Shown here: positions 12,613 through 33,110 of the stretch, piece after piece | Layout of the letters: every line of letters starts with the position of its first letter | How positions within the stretch are numbered: position 1 is the stretch's first letter | Source: Lethocerus indicus | Taxonomy: Eukaryota; Arthropoda; Insecta; Hemiptera; Belostomatidae | Assembly: GCA_019843655.1 (NCBI GenBank) | Contig: JACDQD010000010.1 | Span: 4,881,637 to 4,945,636 of the forward strand | Length of the DNA stretch: 64,000 nucleotides | Direction: 5' to 3' | The notes under the pieces: model-generated | Seen by the model: the letters and a program-made list of their open reading frames with translations, nothing else | Told to the model about the DNA's origin: nothing | Database searches by the model: none | Translations under genes and position numbers: made by a program

Positions 12613-15600
12613 CATTGTCTATTCAGTCTCTAAAAACACCGGTATAATACTAGAAATTATAGTATCGACATAACCTAACGGCTTGAAAAATATGTATTCT
12701 TATTGAACTCGTTCTTAGTCATTTGAACATTAACCAACTTTTTTGTGTAACATTATCCACTTTATCTTACATTAATAAAATAATATACATATATTTATAC
12801 CTCATTCTACGACAACGCCCAGAATATAATGACAGCGTTATTCTTAGTGCCAAACAAACAGTAATTGTGAGTAATAAAGTTGGTTAAACCTAATCTAGCG
12901 CTAGTTCGGTTTAATGCTTAATAAATTATTCGAACTGCATACTATTTATATGTGAATATCTCTAAGCCTGCGTTCGTTAGTGTCACATTTTCGTTTATAA
13001 TAAAACCCGTTGGGGAATTTCAAGACGACCCCTTCGAAGATTTCCTCGGCGTTTTATTCGAGGTACTTTATTATTTTTCCGCGGAAAGAACGGAAAAAAC
13101 GATTGTAAGGGGAGTTGGCTAGGGTTTGCAACGGCGGTAGATTAAATTTACGACTTCTCCCGAGTGCAATGTCCTCGAGCCGGCAAAGAGTCGTATAATC
13201 GACTTTATGACTGCATTAGAAAACGCAGTAACAATCCCGGCACCTCCTAACGAGTGAGTTGGGCTTTTTCGGGATCTGTCCGGCTTTTAGGAGGGACTGC
13301 GGGGCATACTACCACGAGTTCAGATTTACGGTAGACTCGATGTTCATTTTCGAATAATAAACCCCGAAGGTAATTCGCATAGGCCCGTGCCTCGGGTTAT
13401 ATCACTTGTTTCATTTTCCTAAGCTTCACTATCTGCAGTTGCCGGCCCCGTAAACAAAGGCCGGTATTAGCGGGAAGAGTATTTTTAGACGGTCTAAATT
13501 TTCGGGAATAGAATTAGACACCCTGTTTTTCTCGATTCGGCTACGAGGAAATTGATGCTCGCACGTTTTATGTTATTCCTGGCGATTTAGTTTTATAAAC
13601 AATAAAATACATAGTCAAATGTGTAAAAATAATTATTGGCCTTAAGAAATCATTGACTCTCTTTGATATTTGTATAGTATGTCCTCAACAAGGACTGGGT
13701 ATTTGTTTAATAACGAATACGAACATGATATCTCCATAATACCTCCTGAATAGGTTTTCTGATAAGATAACGCTATTTTAATTTCTATTCTACTCAATCG
13801 ATTATTGGACGCAAAATGTCAGTAAATATTTGGCTCTATTGATCGTTTCCCTATAAATGGGATTTGCATCTTTCGAAATCATTAGGTGAAAACTTTAGAC
13901 GTAGATTATTGAGACTAGGCAATGCTACTATAAAGGAAGATATTATTAATAATAATAAAATTGTTAAGGTGTTTTGAAACATGTTTGTGATATTAATTTC
14001 CAATTGATTATGTGGCAATTTTACTATGAAAAAACAACTAGATTGGAGCGGGATCCAACATGTATTGGTCTGAAAATAGTTACTTCTTTCCCGTTATTTT
14101 GTTTTTTTTTATTCGACAGTAAATATAAAATAACTATTATCAGTAATTTTATTTGTTATCTGAACCTATATAGATATGTTATCATCTGTCTCCTGTCGCC
14201 TGGTTTGTTCAGGTTTGGCTTTTATGCTTTTACTTTTGGCCGTAACCAGTTGAATATTGGTCTGACTATGGAATATGGTCGCATCATCTCTATAACTGCA
14301 ACGTGTTATTAAACGCAAATACTTTCAAGATAATGCGTCTAAATAAACAGTATCGTAAAATTAAAAAGCGCTCCCATGGTATTATCCTAAGGAATAGTAT
14401 TTGAATAGCGGTATAGTGCCCGAAAACAGGATAACTTCCAACACAGTTATTACAATAGTAATCATTCCATAATGAGTCATTTATAATCAAAGTACGATTA
14501 ATTAAGGTTCAATAAGCTATTTAGTTACTTCCCTTAAATGTTGTAACTTTAACACTTCTTTCCAATCTGTATCCATGAAGACCATTCAGATTTAGTCTTT
14601 CTTTCTATTTCTTTTATGGTTTTATTTCGATCCAATGAACTGTATAGTTTTAATTGTACTTCGTAATGATCATTATTTTTCAACATTTTATAAAAGCGAA
14701 CAGCGTAATTGTAGTCTTCAATCCACAGTTTTGGGGCCTAGTGCTGAAACTGTTGTTTGCAGCGTGCTCACATAACGTCGGTATTTAAATAGTAATCATT
14801 TATACTAATTGAAATTGTAAGCTTTGCTCAAAATCAACGAAACGGTGGAGAAACGCTTACCGGTTCATTTATTCTTGGGGTGTCAGCGGTTTTACTCCTG
14901 TATAATAACACGTGGTTTTAATATCTTGAGTTATCCTTTCCAAGAGTAAATTATAAGATATTCTTTTGTTTTAAATGAATCTTGCGTTTTATTTCCTTTT
15001 CCCTATAGCTTGGTGTAGTAAAATTAGGACTAGCATATACGGGCCATCCCGAGTCAAAAATTCGGTCCAGAACTACTCCTTGTAAAAAGCCGGTAGTTGC
15101 CAATGTCCACAGTCGAAACGTCGATATCTTATCTCGACCACAACTTCAATAAAACTTTATTTTTTCTCAGTATCCAGATAAAAACTTTTCTTTACCGATG
15201 CCTTTTTTTCGCTATCTCGTCTTTATAGTTTTTTGGCTTCAAAGGAGAAAATAATTTTGACCCGGAGGAAAGACCGCCGAGGAACACGGTTTAAAAAAGA
15301 TAAAGTTCAAAAGAGTTTTCCCTTCAGAAGTGAGCAAGAGCGAGAGAGATTATTCTTTTATAGGTCACTCAACTCTTCAATCTATTTCGGTGTGCAATGG
15401 ATAGTTGAATCGGCCGCCTACTTTTATGCGGAATGGACATGAAATGGGAGGATGATCGTACCAAATTGGCAACACAATGTCCTATGTTCAATGCTTACCA
15501 ATTCCGCCGATTTTTACGCATCCTTATTATAATTGATTTTGTCGTATGGTAATCTACCATAAAAAAGGAACATTGATAAGAGTAATATAAAACCATTATT

Positions 15601-16628
15601 GTGCATGTTTTAATATATATTCAATTGTTTGCTAGTGATTAGATTATTCTGTATGCATATTTTTATTTTAATATGGAATTTAATATGATTATTATTGAGG
15701 ATAGGAACTAATTTTTTGTTTTATTTTTTTGTTGCAAGTATGTACAACTTTGTAGTTGTGCTGTCTCTTCGTCCATCGATGCATCCTGTTGGGTTGCAAC
15801 CGTATAACGTATCGTTGTAATTTTGTCCTTAGATATTTTTTACGCACACTGTTGTATTATACGTACTATGTATACTTCCTTTGAATCCCACACGTGTTAA
15901 CGGTTCAGACGATTAGAGTGTTGAACCTATCTTAGCGGCGGCTTCCTAACCGGCCGGGTTTATCTGATCCACGCTAATTTTCGGGCACGGCTACGATATT
16001 AACCTTCCAAAAGTGTACCACTACATTTAATTCGCCCGACGGGCATATTGGCTGCATCTTACTGTTATTAGTAGATTCATAAATTGTTCAAGTTTGAATC
16101 GATCAACTGCATAAAAGTTTATCAAAAGCTTATGAGGCAGATTTAATGTGCTAATATCTCAGTATGTGGTTGTGAGGGGTGTTGTTGAGTGTTATATGTT
16201 GATGGAGGATCGTCATGAGGGATGATATTCCAAATACTATATATTAGTTACAAAATTACTTCCTACTCTGACATATGTTCTGCTTATTTGACTTAAACTC
16301 TGGCGAAGTCTGTATTTTAAGTATAACAATTACAAGCATTATAGAGTATAATTTAATAACACCCATGGTAATTTCTAGCTTCCGAACAGTTTTCATTTTC
16401 AAATTAGATGCCTGTTGAGCATTGTTTCCATTAAGAGTTCCTTGACCCCTGCCGACGGATCAAGTCAAATCCCGAGTCTGAATCGTAAGCCCCGGCGGTG
16501 GGCTAAGCCGCGAGCGAGATGGCGGCGGGTAATTGTCTACGCGTCCCATTAATTAATAGTTTCTCCTGCCAAGATTAATTGAGCCCGATTAAACTGTCTC
16601 TAAACCTCCTCCGTTCTCCCTTCCCTCC

Positions 16629-23301
<6,673 letters not shown>

Positions 23302-23325
23302 CCTAAGTACTTTTTTCAGGTAACA
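23302..23325 (+). promoter_or_regulatory. Weak recursive-splice-site candidate
   Basis: CCTAAG is followed by TACTTTTTTCAG and directly by GTAACA, the AG ending at 23319. It has the branch/pyrimidine/AG/GT order of a ratchet point. However, it lacks the TGTTACAG end shared by the three strong sites, has a weaker donor at positions +5 and +6, and has no GTAAGT donor within the next 150 nt. It lies 16.7 kb after ratchet point 1 and 10.2 kb before ratchet point 2. It is best regarded as an intronic decoy or minor site. Confidence 0.2.
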
Positions 23326-26300
23326 AACGACTCTACGTCTGTCCGCTGAAGATTAAATTGCCGTATTCCTCACCAGCGCGTTCTTTAATTTTTATATGTT
23401 TTTAATTCTCCTTAATTTTCGCGTCCACGGTTCCTATAGAAGGGACCGCGGAGCGGCATGAAAACGTAATCAAAACAATTAAATATGAAATCCAGCTAGG
23501 GACTAAGGACTGGTTACTTCCTGAATTAGGTACTAAAATATAATTTTTCCTATATACACGCAGGAAGAAATTTATGAACTAGTACTAATGTGATGTCTAT
23601 AAATCACATGATGCATATTTGTGTAGTTTAAAATTCTGGTTGAAATATTCTACCTCCGCTGTCGGAAGAATTAATATTCACACTCCTCTTTTGGCCGTTT
23701 AATGAAACTTGAAACACGTAGCGCTTATTTGGTATGTGCCGACAACGGCACTTAAAATAGAAGACCCCGTTGGCTCTGAAACACTTTTATAGTGTCTTGA
23801 ATACTTAACGCGGTCGGTAGAACAGGATAGTCCGTCTTCTTTCCCAGCAGCAAAATGAAGAATTTCCTCGTTGCTCGCATCCCGGCCCGGGCCACTACTT
23901 GTAACTATTTCTCACCTGTCCCCCGAGACTTTTCCCTCCGTGTTCGTTTCCTTTTTCAGTTTGGACTTTTCTCCGCGCATTCCTGAATAATTTGTTTTAC
24001 CTTTTTCTTTTATTCTGCAAATTTTATTGACAGTGTATAATAAATTGTAGAGATATTTTCAGAGAAGAATTATTTACTTGTTGACGAGACTTTTATGAAA
24101 ATGAAAATGATTCGCATCATATATATCTTAGAAGGCCATGTTGTTATCTTCTAGAATTTTTGTATATTTAAACGATGGATTGAACCAATACGTTCTATAA
24201 CAGAACATAATAATAGGATACTGGTGAAAATTCAGTTATGTACCTTGGTGCATTTGGTTTGGGAGTATACGCATTTGAATTATGTTTTTTAAACGACTGT
24301 CTTACTTCACGCAACTGTATAGATCGGCTGTGAAAGCAGGTTTGTTCACAGTATGTGCGCCATACGTATTTATTTAATGGAGGTTTGGATTTCAATCGTA
24401 ATAAGTCGAACCGGTTGCGAGATCACGTTTTGTTGGTCTTAATATGCAGCACGAGTTTCAATCACGAAAGTTTATTTTAGGTTAAAACAAAAATCAGCGC
24501 GTACTTGTCCATAAGTGAATGAAAAACTGTTTGTATTTATCATTAAGGAACTGTCCCACTTTGCTAATTTTATATTCTCTAACACTGGACCAAACAAACG
24601 GGAATGGTCGAGTCACCTGAGTGATGATATCGATAATGATCATCAATAATGGAATTAAATCATTTTGAAATTGATCCCGTTATAAAATCAGATTATTTTA
24701 TATTGCCGATGGAGTCGTTCTTCAGAAGAATCCAGGCGGGGCCTGCGTTCCAAATTCCAGAATTGGGTCACATATTTTTATACGAAATTTTTTTCTAGTT
24801 TCAGTCATGGCCAGAATTGGGGACGGGCAGCGAGCTAACTTGGAAAGACCGTTTTATTGTCAATATTTTTTTTCATCTTGAAAATGTATTTATTCCAGGT
24901 GTACTGGGCTAATAAGCGGGCCCAGGCTGGCTCGCATTGTTAAGATCAGCGGACGCGATAAACCTTTTTCGGAGCCCGGTCGTAAGCGGGTTGGATACAC
25001 CAGATCTTGTGGATATAATTTGAGGCGGTTTTGCAGAATGGATTTCAACTGGATGTTTGATATTCATATTCACTTGGGACATAAGTGTTAATAGCGTTGT
25101 GATTAGTTTTTTATTTGTTGCTTTTTAATGGGGATTAAAATTATCGAAGTTTTGGAGGTCTTGGAGTCAGTTAGGTAGTATCTGAATGTTAGGGCTGAAT
25201 GTGTAAGCTAAAAAAACAATGTCAAGTGCAACTTCATTTAGAACTCTCAAATAAGAATTCCAATTTTGAATATGCGAGGGCCACAGTATTTTTTAATTAG
25301 TTTGAACCCGGCATTCTCATTATGACGGAATGTCTTCTTTTCTGTTAGTTATATTACAAGTAGACACTTTTGGCAATGAATGGTATAGTCTTTTGTAGAC
25401 TTCGTATTGAGATTCTGCTCAATTCTATATGCAATGAGATAAATCCGTGACATTTATTTATTACAATTATTATTATTATTATTGATACTGTTTATTGGTT
25501 TTACACCTGTTAATGTTATATTATAATGCATTCGGTATAAAAAAATTATGTATGAATAGGGATTTGGCTACTGTATTTTGTATTCCCAGGGGCTCACTAC
25601 CGGCCTCACATTTCATAATTTAATTGCACTCCATAATGAACTCATGAGGACAGTTAACATCGCACAGGTGCATCGCCTGTGCTAACTCTTTTTCCCAGTA
25701 AAACAAATCTTTTCCACGTAATCTTGCCCACACAGACAACCTGGGCCTAATAAAGGAGTTCCGCCGAGATGTTTAAGATTCGCAAAACAGATAAACATAC
25801 TCTTTTGGTTGTTGGTGGGAGGGGGGGGGATCCAGTCCCATAATCCGCACTGTTCTTCTTTTTACAGACGAGAGGTAGATAAGGTGTGGAATTTGCCGAA
25901 CGGGTTTAAAACCGCGTTTGAGCTTAAAACAAGTTCCGGTCGGTCCTTTTGTGTTCGGCGTTTGACGCGAATCCTGCCTTGAAAAAATTAAAAGGCGAGA
26001 GAACTTTCGTAGAAACAAAGAAAAAAAGGAACAGGATGATAAATAAAAAGTCTTCGGAAAAAGAGAAACATCGCCGAATATTTATTATAATACTTTTTGG
26101 ATAGGCTCAGCTCTAAGTTTAGACATTGGAGTGGGCCTCCACTTAAGAAGCTCCGTTTGGGTTTTTAATTTTCAAGGCTCCATCGACTCATCCTTATTGG
26201 GACCGACGATTTAACAACCGTGTAATGTAGTCCGGCTTTTTCCGCGTATATAATTTTTAATTATGTGCTTTAATAATGCCTACTGCTTTTTTTGTTATTT

Positions 26301-27060
26301 CCACGATACTGTACGTTGCTTAATCTCTCTAACCCCAAGCTTTCGATCATCTACATGATTTTGGACAGAGATCTGTAGTCAGTAGTGAACATAAAAACTA
26401 TTCCCATTGCTGTATCCTTGAATTTAAGTTTTTACTGGACACACCAACGAAGTGTTTCTTGTTCCCTACTTGCTGATACGAATTTAGAAACATACTTTAT
26501 TTCTTTTGAAATGTTCGAATTTATTTGGATTATTTGGATATTTGGACATGTGTTAACATAGTATAGAAAGGCGCGTTTCGTGCAAACGGTCCTCATAAAT
26601 TTCTCGTCAGGTAAATTCAGAGCTTACTTAAATCTTATGACGCTATGCAAACCGCCCGAGTCCAGTTATTCCAGCAGGGTCCCCTTTCTGAGTTATACCC
26701 GAGGACACCCTATCCCGTGAGATGGTGAGCCCCGATAGTATTTAAATCAGTCCGCTGTTCCTCCCTATCTTTCACGTATCTTCTATAAGCCCGTTCCTAA
26801 AACGGTTTACCCCGGCGGCGGTTCCCCAGGTGTTTGTGGTTTTACCTGACGGACCATCGGAAAAGAGGTTTCGGTTTCAAGGGGCCCGCATACTTCTTAA
26901 GGAGGACGCTGACCGTGGGGGTTTCACATGCCTGTGTCACTCAGCCAACAGAGATGGGACCTCCCAGGAGGAACAGTAGCCTCCTCCGAGGCTTGTATAA
27001 TTCTGTTAAACCTTCATATTTTACAAAGGTAAACCTTTTACCCTAGGTAATATGATATAA

Positions 27061-27063
<3 letters not shown>
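23326..27063. other. Noncoding block before the AT microsatellite
   Basis: No gene or RNA is recognised. Contents are mostly AT-rich sequence, with a GC pocket at about 23870-23960, an (ATT)n run at 25466-25483, a guanine run at 25818-25829 and a compact hairpin at 25653-25686. The open frames here are below 85 codons and show no domain. Confidence 0.55.
25653..25686 (+). other. Short hairpin GCACAGG/CCTGTGC
   Basis: GCACAGG at 25662-25668 and CCTGTGC at 25676-25682 form a 7-bp stem with a 7-nt loop. Outer GTTA (25653-25656) and TAAC (25683-25686) can extend it across a 5-nt bulge. It is too short for a microRNA precursor. A protein-binding palindrome or chance are both possible. Confidence 0.45.

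Positions 27064-27108
<45 letters not shown>
27064..27108. repeat. (AT)n dinucleotide microsatellite, about 22 units
   Basis: This is a perfect alternating AT array of 45 bp with AT-rich flanks. Such arrays are self-complementary, can extrude as cruciforms and are length-variable. No function is implied. Confidence 0.97.
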
Positions 27109-27113
<5 letters not shown>

Positions 27114-30100
27114 TTATTCTCAGCTTTTCTCATACTAGCCTAAACTAATTTGTGCTTCGTCATCGTGGTTCATCAATTATCATCTGATTCGTATGAGTTT
27201 ACGACATTGAACACGGTAAACCTGTTTCGCTTCTCATCAACGTCAGTAGCGTTCCGTTAGTGCCCCTTATCTCCTTTATTACCGATGATATTATCCTGGG
27301 TGGATATTCGGGGACTCGGCTAAGACACAGATAGGAAGGTCTCTCAGCCGTGGATCTCAGTTCACCGAGATATCTGATGTATAGCCGGATCTCGACTTGA
27401 AAGAAAAAAACCCATTGTGCGATCCCGACCCTTTCTCTACCTGAGTTTGACTTGTAATAATATTGATGCCGCCTGTCCAATAGCAGAGGCCCCGTTATCA
27501 GTTCCACCCGCTGGGAAGAAGATGAAAACTGGGAGCCAGCTGCTCTCCCAGTGGGGGGACGGGACGATATCTCAGGGCGGGGACCACACATCGCGGCGTC
27601 GAAAAATGCGGAAGCATTTCGTGACTGTTGACCCCCCATCTGTCGCTCCCGCGGCCCAGCCTTCACAGTACGTAAATCACCGGGATTTATCCTACTATCT
27701 TCTGTTCGGTATCTCTGATTTCACAGCACAAAACCTGACCACCAAGGTATATATTTCACCTCCGCTTAGGCTGATGCTTAAGATACTCCTGTCCAACCTT
27801 TCCCGGATGCTGGCTGAACATTGAATACCCTTACATTGTGTAATGTCTTTCTGGGTATTTTCTTGGCCCAGTAATGAGCCATTTTATAATGAGCGAATTT
27901 ATAATACAAAGTTGTAGGTTCAACTTTTCCTATATGTTCCCAATGTAAAACGGGTGCCACGTACAAATATGTAAGAAACATTTTGATCGACGACTGTCGG
28001 GCCCCCCTCATCCGTAATTTGTGCGATATTCGAAAATTATTTTTCGCCCGTACGCTCTCCGCATTTTTGGCCCCCCGCCAACTGTTTTCACTGCCGCGTG
28101 TCGACTTAGTTGTTAAATATTCATGCGGGTTCGAGTCCTACAACATCCCTCTCCTCCGTCTCCGAGTTCGCTTGTTGTTCGCCCTCTTGCGCTGTTCCGT
28201 GCGAACGACTCCGGTCGTTCGTCCCGACGTCCGAACATTCCGTCTGTGTGTTTTCATGCGATTTATCCTCTATTTTTTTATCCTCGTGTGTCACCCACAC
28301 AGTTCAGGTTCCGAACACCTGTGTCTCCCCACCCGCGGGGTCGACGGCTATTTCTGCGGGAAAGTTGACGTCTTAAATCGCTCATTCATTATGACAGAAT
28401 AATATTGCGTAGGGTAGAGCGAATTGATTTGAGGACGTTGAAAAAGTGAATGTCAATGAAAATTTTTCCGTAATAACAAAACAGGAAGGGCGCGAAGGTT
28501 CCGGCCTACTTTGACGGAATATCGTACCGTTTTACGCCCACTGAGAAACAGTTTTATATCTCCAAATGCTTATTTGGTCGTACCGTTGGCCGGTTTCGGC
28601 CTCTCGCCATCGTCAGTGGTATTTCATCGGTAGGTAATAGATCCGCAAACAGGTATCAAGGTTCAGTTACCGACGATATTCAGAATAAGATCTGATTGGA
28701 AAGACGTTAGGCATGATCCCTCCTTTAAATAATCATTTAGGCATTATATTCTGGATGAGGCTGAATTTTGAGATTTGATTGCCGGTATTGAGGTGAGGGT
28801 TTCGCTGTGTTTTGTGATTGCTGTTTTCCCAATAAAGTCTTTGAATAGTGCTGCAATCAACTGTTCTATTGTTGGGTATGTGTACATCTGTTCGTAGTTA
28901 GCTGAAGCGTGTAACAGGTATAAAGAATGTATTTTTCATTCTCCCTTACGGAAAAGTTGTTTGCGATAACCTTATCCTCATAAAAAATTTACAAAAATAG
29001 TGCTCGAAGCGATTCTCATATTTGATCTTGGAGCACAAATGTAACATGTTACATTCTTTCAATTAAATAAAAGGAACTTATCCTTCTTATTTACTTTTTC
29101 CTCGCATATTATATAAAAAACATGGGTCATGTGTCTCTTAAATTCATACTAATGGTTTTGATTTTCCAGCTGGTTGGGTATACGATTTTCTTTGATGCCG
29201 TGATAACCCGAGGTGTTTCTTTCAACCCCTGTCATTTAGGATTACTCGGGTTGGCAGAGCGAATAAAATTCACTTCTTTTTATCTTGTAATTTGGTTTTT
29301 ATCTTGTCTGATATTTTTACATTATTATCGTGAATAGGATTTTACGGTCATGATACGGTTGTGGCCCGCCCTCGGGCTTGTCGCTCTTCGTCTTAAACCT
29401 CTTTTAAGGGAATTTTTTAATAAAAAAAATTACCTTATCTCCAGTTAAAATCTTATTGCGGTAGAAAAAAATCAGTGCTTGTTTAACTATCATGGAGGTT
29501 GAAACATAAATCATGTTTACTTCATTTTTTATTTTATGTGGTGAGAAAACGAAAAATTAGTGCTTATGTTTTTTAATTTACAGACATTTTGTGGTAAAAT
29601 ACATTTCTAGAGGTCCCTAGTTTTTTGTAGAGCTAATATTTTATTTAAAATTTTTCTGATTAAAATGTTCTTTATTAAAAATTTGTTGATTAATCGATTC
29701 TTTAGTCTTCGTGAAGTCGATATCATCTAGTTTTACCTATACCAGCATTTCATTATATCTGTAAGCCATTATCATGATATCGATTAGTTATTTACCTTTG
29801 CATTACCTTTTACATTTACCTTTGTTTTTTGTTACTGAATTGATTTTTGTTCTAATAGTAGATAACCCATTCTATTTTTTATTGTTCAACTTAAAGTAGA
29901 ACAATAACAATTGTAATGCTATCATAAAATTCAAAAATCATAAGAACTGTGGAGACAATCATAAAATTAGGTGCTGTTCTGCTTCCACCGAGGCTAGAAT
30001 GACTATAGGTCCCCTTCCGCTTCAGAATACAAGTACTGTCCTCAAGTACACTGTACGTTAGAAAGTGCTTAATAATTGAAATACTGTTGTAGGAAAGGAA

Positions 30101-31430
30101 AAGAAGAGAATGAGAAGGAAAAAATTGTAAAAGTCGTATTGGTTGAATGAGATTAATAGAAATGTTATTGTTAGAAATCATTTGTGCAGACTTTCGTATT
30201 AAACTGTAGAGTAGAATGGACAGACTCATGGGACAGTGCCATCTGTGTCTGACGATGGGTGGGAGTTACTGGTTCCCGAAGCACGTTGGCGTATCTTCCT
30301 GTGGTAGGATAAAGCACAGATTAATCTTCGCTGCGGCCATACGCCCTCCTAAGTAACGGCATATAATACACCACTCGGTATTAGGTCCTAGTTTATTGAC
30401 AAAGGTTTATACCTTTTTACGTGAATATTTTGACGTAAATTACATTATTTTTAATTGTAAATTAAGTTTACAGTATGTACTCTCGGCTTTCCATCCGAAA
30501 TTGTAATCAGTTTATTTTTTAACCTGGGTTTGGTCTCGGAAGAGAACGGGAAGGCGACTCGCTATGAACGAAATTCGACCTCAAGGTTTACGACCGGCCT
30601 TCGGGACATTAGGTGGGAAATCGCGACCAATTTGAGTTTTTCAACCGGCCCGGATGGAGTCTGTGCATTTCAATATAATGAGCACACTACCTGTTTTTCG
30701 AATTTACAACTTTTTTCACCCTCGTTAATGGAAATACTGTAAATGTTCCTTTCCTCAGTTTACACCAGAAACACGGGCTGTAAATAAAATTTTACGCGTC
30801 TTTTCCCCCCCAGAACCTGAATTTATGAGTTTAGCTCGGAGATTTCGGTCCCGAATTTCAATGGGCGATTTACAGCCCTGCTGCGCCCGTCCAAATTATG
30901 TTTATTTGGGATTTATTTTTGGTCTCCGATTTGCTGACTTTATTTATATACAAGTTTTAATTGAACGTCATTTTCAAATCTTGACCTAATAAATTGTTGG
31001 AAAAGAAATAAGTATTTCGTCTGTTAGACTGTGCTTTAAGTTACAAGAAAAAATTAACGCTGACAAGTTTCTAACGGAATCAAAACAATACTTATTGGTA
31101 TAATTTTTCATAATAATATTAAAAGCTAGTCGAGACAGAAAATCAAGCAAGTTAGGGCAACCATCTTCAAGGATTCTCAAACTAAAACCTTTATACGTAA
31201 CATTTAAATATTTTGGATATCATGGATTTGTGTAGACGTTCCTACGTAAAATGCACGCAAAGAAATAAGCATGTCAGGTCTACTAGGTATAACAATCATT
31301 ATGTCCAGCTGACCTATCAATGTTGACCTCTAATAATAAGTGCCGTTGAAAGTAGTGCAGATAAATGAAACTGCACATGAGGAAGTGCAACCGATTCGTG
31401 CTTTCTTCCGCATTAGTTTATCTATCTCAA
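27109..31430. other. Noncoding block after the AT microsatellite
   Basis: I recognise no gene. The GC-richer region at 27200-28400 holds several overlapping open frames on both strands: 27199-27666 minus (155 codons), 27417-27824 plus (135 codons) and 27983-28402 plus (139 codons). They run through the same DNA in competing phases and lack recognisable domains. The following 28.4-31.4 kb is AT-rich and featureless apart from a possible tRNA B-box match at 28128-28138. The 71-codon frame at 29122-29337 is hydrophobic, but that is expected of T-rich DNA. Confidence 0.5.
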
Positions 31431-31431
31431 C

Positions 31432-31541
31432 CGTGGCGGGGTATGTCCCATTCGGTCCCGGACTTATCGGAAGTTAAGTAAGCACTGTGGGGGCGCCGCT
31501 ATGGGAAGTTGTACCCAGTGCCATAAATGTCCCGTACCACG
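31432..31541 (+). ncRNA. 5S rRNA-like element (divergent copy, pseudogene or SINE3-type head)
   Basis: The stretch recalls eukaryotic 5S rRNA in several consecutive places. GGTCCCGGACTTATCGGAAG resembles the loop B/helix III region. AAGTTAAGTAAGC at 31471-31483 resembles the 5S box A (AAGYTAAGCAGSG). GGGGGCGCCGCT is followed by ATGGGAAG at 31501-31508, resembling the box C region around GGATGGG, at nearly the expected distance (30 nt against about 34). The ends CGTGG (31432-31436) and CCACG (31537-31541) can pair, with GGG/CCC continuing across a small bulge. They would close a domain of about 110 nt against the usual 120. Identity is clearly imperfect, so a functional 5S gene is unlikely. 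A decayed copy or a 5S-derived SINE is more plausible, and chance cannot be excluded by eye. No TTTT terminator follows immediately. Confidence 0.35.
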
Positions 31542-33110
31542 TGAGTCGTTCTAAAAGCCGGTCGACACTCGGACCGATAGTATAGATTCCTGTACTTGTT
31601 TCAGCCGCCACTATTAAATATCCTCACGCCCATTATATAAAGTCTTTATTTGTACACAAGGACAATATAACAAAAAATAGAAGAATATGGGTAAAAGAAA
31701 AGAATGCAAGACAATAGCCCAATGCTATAGCAAAGTTACACTGTCTCAACAGTTCTTAAACGAATTTGTTGTAGTATGTATGAATTAATTAAGGAAACAT
31801 GGCTGCTTGCAGGAATTTCACCGTATATGAATGTTAGAAAATATAGATTACATAAAAGAGGTACAATAATATTTAGGATATTTTAGTACTAAAATAATTT
31901 AGTAAAAAATTAAGACTACTCTTAGCACGTCACCCTGTGTAGAGTATACTTACACTCTCATATCATGTTCACTGACCACTGACTGGACAAGCCGCTTTTT
32001 TAGTTTTTCGTTCGCAACTCATATTTTTTAAAATGGGAATGGCGTTTTTTTCTCGGTGTTAGTTTGAGCTTCCAGCCTAATTCGTTTACCTGTACAAAGT
32101 ATCGACAAGCGTTTGTACAGGCAGGCTATTTATATTTCTGATTTTCGAGTGTTTCCACTCTAGAAATTTAACTCATGAACCGTACAGATAACGGACTCAT
32201 GCAAGTTACGGCGACCTAAATCGTTTCAGTAGTAGTCGGTGCTCTGGTGCTTACAGCTGATATTGAACAGGGATGTCTGACGTGGCCGCTCGAACAGCCT
32301 TCCATTGCAATTCTGGAGATGACCAAGCTGCAACCGTGAATGGTCTCAGAATAGTCCAATTACAAAATTTATGGAATCCGTTTCGTTAGATTTTTAAGTG
32401 ATTTTTTAAGCTTCAATAGTTTAGACACTTCTCCTCATTTAACTGGTAGCTAACTGTTTCTTATTATGCCATTGGGAGAATATTTATAATTATACATTTT
32501 CACGTCCTTCAATGACAAGAAATATGTTCTTCACACGGCTCGGTCTGGAGATTCGACAATACCAACGACTGAATTCCGGTCAGGAGAGGAGCGATTGTTG
32601 ATTCCTTTTTTTCTCCCTTCGGCAGCGGAAACTTTATTGTTTCGCTTTGGGCAGTGAGATAAACAACAAACAGAAAGGGAAAAGAGAGGATGTAGGCAAC
32701 ACAGGAAACCACGTGGGATGGCTGACCACTGGGTCACTGGTCCCTCCCTGCCCAATGTCCACAACTTTCATTTTCATTCAACTCACCGGCCGGCTACAAT
32801 ATACAACTTTTATAGATTTAAGTGTCCTTAAGATTAGAGGAATTTTGCAATAAGTACGGGTCGTTAATAAATGTTTACCGAAAATATTTATGAATACCCA
32901 ATTAATGAATTTCACCTTAAATATAGAGAAATATAGGTGGTCGACACAAAATTTCCATTTGTCTTTCGACCTAAAAAAATTGAAACAGTTTTGTACATAT
33001 CAAATACAGGAATAGACACACTACGGTTTAGTTCTTATAGGTAATCTCTTATAAAATTGTCGAGCGGGAGGTTGAAAATAGAGAGGCCTGGGGTGGCCCG
33101 TCGAGAGTTT
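31542..33110. other. Noncoding block upstream of the ratchet-2 structured region
   Basis: I see no gene, and no repeat beyond ordinary AT-rich sequence. The small overlapping open frames near 32509-32853 run on both strands and resemble nothing I recognise. Confidence 0.5.

Noticed and set aside
26591..26616. TTTCTCGTCAG|GTAAAT as a ratchet point
   Set aside because: Short, weak pyrimidine tract, donor lacks G at +5, and there is no downstream GTAAGT.
28101..28140. tRNA-like internal promoter: B-box GGTTCGAGTCC at 28128-28138 with A-box-like CTTAGTTGT upstream
   Set aside because: The B-box matches fully, but the A-to-B distance is only about 27 bp, no acceptor stem pairs and there is no anticodon arm. 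One such B-box match is expected by chance about every 250 kb of strand, so a tRNA or SINE call is not supported.
27199..28402. Group of 135-155-codon frames on both strands
   Set aside because: They compete for the same DNA, carry low-complexity Arg/Ser/Pro-rich translations and have no family resemblance.
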